A stretch of DNA of 64,000 bases from Mesorhizobium sp. M8A.F.Ca.ET.218.01.1.1 (lineage in GTDB: Bacteria > Pseudomonadota > Alphaproteobacteria > Rhizobiales > Rhizobiaceae), in the NCBI RefSeq assembly GCF_004791165.1, contig NZ_SRUZ01000015.1, positions 1-64,000 of the forward strand, given 5' to 3'. A program made the position numbers and the translations under genes. Below, piece by piece: positions 61,937 through 64,000 of this stretch. The stretch's first letter is position 1; each line of letters opens with the position of its first letter. The notes beneath the pieces are model-generated. The model was not told the DNA's origin. It was given only the letters and a program-made list of their open reading frames with translations, and ran no database searches.

Positions 61937-63331
61937 TCAAATATGCAGCGCGTGCCCCAGCGCCTTCAGCGCCGCTTCCTGGAACCCCTCGCCCTGCGTC
62001 GGGTGGGCATGGATCGTTCCGGCGATGTCCTCCAGCCGCGCTCCCATTTCCAGCGCCAGCCCAAACGCCGCCGACAGTTCCGACACGCCCTGGCCGACCG
62101 CCTGGATGCCGAGCACCAGGTGATTGTCGGCGCGCGCCACGACGCGGACGAACCCGTCTTCGCCGAGCTTGGTCATCGCGCGGCCATTGGCGGCGAAGGG
62201 GAACATGCCGATCTTGACCTCGCCCTGGCCCTTGGCCTCTTCCGGCGACAGGCCCGCCGTCACCAGCTCGGGATCGGTGAAGCAGACGGCGGGGATCGAG
62301 CGCTTGTCCCAGTTGCGCTTGTGGCCGGCGACGATCTCGGCAACCATCTCGCCCTGCGCCATTGCCCGGTGCGCCAGCATCGGCTCGCCGGTGACGTCGC
62401 CGATGGCGAAGACGCCGCGCATCGAGGTGCGGCACTGGTCGTCGATCCTGATGAATTTTCCGGCCGTGTCGAGATCGATCTGCTCGAGCCCCCAGCCCTC
62501 GGTCACCGGCTTGCGGCCGACCGTCACCAGGATCTTGTCCGCGGCGACCTTGCCGCTCTTGCCGTCGGATGTCTCGACCAGCAGCGCGTCGCCCTTCGTC
62601 GACAGGCCCTTGGCCTTGGCGCCTGTCATCACCTCAATGCCGAGCGCGGCGAGCCGTTTGACCACGGGCCCGGTCAGTTCCGAATCATACTGCGCCAGCA
62701 CGCGCGGCAGGGCTTCGACCACGGTCACCTCGGCGCCCATCTTGGCAAAGGCCATGCCGAGCTCCAGCCCGATATAGCCGCCACCGACGACCGCGAGTTT
62801 CTTGGGCACTTCGCTCAGCGCCAGGGCTTCCGTGGAGGAAATGACAGGCCCGCCAAACGGAAGGAAAGACAGTTCGACCGGCGCCGAGCCCGTCGCGATG
62901 ACGATCGTCTCGGCCCGGATCACCTGGCTTCCCGTCTCGGTCTCGACCTCGACGGTCTTGCCGTCGCGAAAGGTCGCCCAGCCCTGCACGGTCTTCACCC
63001 CGGCTTTCTTGAGCAGGCCGGCAACGCCGCTGTTGAGCCGGCTGACGATCCCGTCCTTCCAGGCCACGGTCCTGGCGAGATCGAGCACCGGTGCCGTGAC
63101 CGAAATGCCGAGCGGGCTCTTGCCGCCGGCCATGTGCGCGACCTTCTCGAACTCCTCCGCCGCGTGGATCAGGGCCTTTGAGGGGATGCAGCCGACATTG
63201 AGGCAGGTGCCGCCGGGCTTGCCGGCCTCGACGATCACCGTATCGACGCCGAGCTGACCGGCACGAATGGCGCAGACATAGCCGCCCGGACCGGCGCCGA
63301 TGACGAGCAGCTTGCAGGAGATTTCTTTCAT
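61937..63331 (-). CDS. Dihydrolipoyl dehydrogenase (E3)
   Basis: A 464-residue flavoprotein disulfide reductase that reoxidises dihydrolipoamide on E2 of 2-oxoacid dehydrogenase complexes. It has the FAD motif LVIGAGPGGYVCAIRA, the redox disulfide GGTCLNVGCIPSKALIH (Cys43, Cys48), the NAD motif KLAVVGGGYIGLELGMAFAK, GDVTGEPMLAHRA, and the C-terminal active-site pair in HAHPTQGE. It lies directly downstream of the E2 gene in the same direction, so it belongs to that complex, probably branched-chain (lpdV-like) rather than pyruvate dehydrogenase. The gap to E2 is filled by a repeat. Confidence 0.95.
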   Translation of the reverse strand: MKEISCKLLVIGAGPGGYVCAIRAGQLGVDTVIVEAGKPGGTCLNVGCIPSKALIHAAEEFEKVAHMAGGKSPLGISVTAPVLDLARTVAWKDGIVSRLNSGVAGLLKKAGVKTVQGWATFRDGKTVEVETETGSQVIRAETIVIATGSAPVELSFLPFGGPVISSTEALALSEVPKKLAVVGGGYIGLELGMAFAKMGAEVTVVEALPRVLAQYDSELTGPVVKRLAALGIEVMTGAKAKGLSTKGDALLVETSDGKSGKVAADKILVTVGRKPVTEGWGLEQIDLDTAGKFIRIDDQCRTSMRGVFAIGDVTGEPMLAHRAMAQGEMVAEIVAGHKRNWDKRSIPAVCFTDPELVTAGLSPEEAKGQGEVKIGMFPFAANGRAMTKLGEDGFVRVVARADNHLVLGIQAVGQGVSELSAAFGLALEMGARLEDIAGTIHAHPTQGEGFQEAALKALGHALHI

Positions 63332-63376
63332 GATGTGACCCTTCGACCCGAGGGAATGCTCCGTCGAGATTCTTCA

Positions 63377-63536
63377 CGCCCCCCTCTGTCCTGCCGGACA
63401 TCTCCCCCACGAGGGGGGAGATTGGCAGCTTCGTCGCTTCGCTCATTCTTGCGATGATAGAGATTGGCGAAACCCGGCGTGACGTCCCATCTCCCCCCTT
63501 GTGGGGGAGATGCCTGGCAAGGCAGAGGGGGGCGCT
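63377..63536. repeat. Type A intergenic palindromic repeat pair
   Basis: The arms are GCCCCCCTCTGTCCTGCC with GGACATCTCCCCCACGAGGG at the left, and CCCCCTTGTGGGGGAGATGC with AGGCAGAGGGGGGCGC at the right. The spacer holds GAGATTGGCGAAACC. It sits between E2 and E3 inside what is probably one operon, so it would be transcribed as a long hairpin within the mRNA. Confidence 0.85.
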
Positions 63537-63570
63537 GTCCCGCAGTCATCTCGGTCATTCCGCCGCCCCT

Positions 63571-64000
63571 CTAATCCACGAAAATCAGCGCCGGCGTTTC
63601 CAGCAGCGCCTTGATCCGCTGCACGAACACCGCCGCGTCCCAGCCGTCGATGACGCGGTGGTCGAAGCTCGACGACAGGTTCATCATCTTGCGCGGGATG
63701 AACTGTGTGCCGTCCCACACGGGCCGCACCATCATCTTGTTGACGCCGATGATCGCGACCTCCGGATGATTGATGACCGGCGTGGTCGCCACGCCGCCCA
63801 TGGCGCCGAGCGAGGTGATGGTGATGGTCGACCCGGACAGGTCGTCACGGGTCGCAGTGCCCGACTTGGCCGCCTCGGCCAGCCTGGCGACCTCGGCGCC
63901 GCAATCCCAGATGTCGCGCGCCTCGGCATGCTTGACGACAGGCACCACCAGCCCCGACGGCGTCTGCGCGGCGATGCCGATATGGATGCCGCCATGCTGG
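63571..64000 (-). CDS. 2-oxoacid dehydrogenase E2 acyltransferase, C-terminal part
   Basis: The last 143 codons of a dihydrolipoamide acyltransferase; the 5' end lies beyond the right edge. It shows the catalytic-domain segments GGIHIGIAAQTPSGLVVPVV, STITITSLGAMGGVATTPVI, INHPEVAIIGVNKMMVRPVW and the active site SSSFDHRVIDGWDAAVFVQR with the catalytic His and Asp. It transfers acyl groups from lipoyl to CoA in the E2 core. The pairing with a dedicated E3 and the wording of the core suggest the branched-chain 2-oxoacid complex (bkdB), but the lipoyl and E1-binding domains are outside the window. Confidence 0.9.
   Translation of the reverse strand, partial: QHGGIHIGIAAQTPSGLVVPVVKHAEARDIWDCGAEVARLAEAAKSGTATRDDLSGSTITITSLGAMGGVATTPVINHPEVAIIGVNKMMVRPVWDGTQFIPRKMMNLSSSFDHRVIDGWDAAVFVQRIKALLETPALIFVD

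Overview
The window looks like chromosomal DNA of a rhizobial alphaproteobacterium, most likely Mesorhizobium or a close relative. This rests on high GC, an ImuA-ImuB-DnaE2 cassette preceded by an alphaproteobacterial LexA box (GAAC-N7-GAAC), a lysine 6-dehydrogenase of the Agrobacterium type, and dense intergenic palindromic repeats of the kind that crowd Mesorhizobium genomes. The genus is an inference; no rRNA or marker phylogeny is available here.

0-20 kb is mostly housekeeping and stress functions. A tight minus-strand operon carries a DUF4173-like membrane protein, an OmpR-family regulator, a sensor kinase (CreB/CreC-like) and an FAD-dependent oxidoreductase. It is followed by a CitE-like lyase, a DUF1737 protein, a zincin, the SOS mutasome imuA-imuB-dnaE2, a Trm112-like protein, a LON-substrate-binding-domain protein, a CnoX/YbbN-type thioredoxin-TPR protein, a prolyl-tRNA editing protein, tRNA-Gly(GCC) and an MltF-like transglycosylase.

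19.6-42 kb is an accessory, surface-oriented region and the most interesting part. It starts with an adenylate cyclase-TolB-like-TPR protein. Next come three plus-strand genes: a HExxH metalloprotease, a protein ending in five exact GRSGGAM heptapeptides, and a small AT-richer beta protein. A SapC-like gene, a DUF6916-like gene and a five-gene minus-strand operon follow; the operon encodes three tandem tail-collar (MdpB-like) proteins, a lectin-like beta-propeller and a GNAT acetyltransferase. Directly upstream of that operon is a 12.4-kb gene for a 4,127-residue inverse-autotransporter adhesin built of beta-helix modules, with an IalB-like periplasmic protein divergent from it.

42.7-56 kb is a catabolic and transport region: an M24 peptidase, an amidase, a Gfo/Idh/MocA oxidoreductase, an SsuA/THI5-type ABC transporter, a divergent RpiR-family regulator, a flavin monooxygenase with an N-terminal NTF2-like domain, an amidohydrolase, RidA and a stand-alone NTF2-like protein. 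A GAAATCCGTGTTGCTTT element occurs both upstream of the RpiR gene and between ridA and the NTF2-like gene, which suggests one regulon acting on an unidentified nitrogenous substrate.

56-64 kb holds an isoprenylcysteine methyltransferase-like membrane enzyme, a COG4705 membrane protein with a second OmpR-type two-component system, a divergent Lrp regulator and lysine 6-dehydrogenase pair, and the E3 and truncated E2 genes of a 2-oxoacid (probably branched-chain) dehydrogenase complex.
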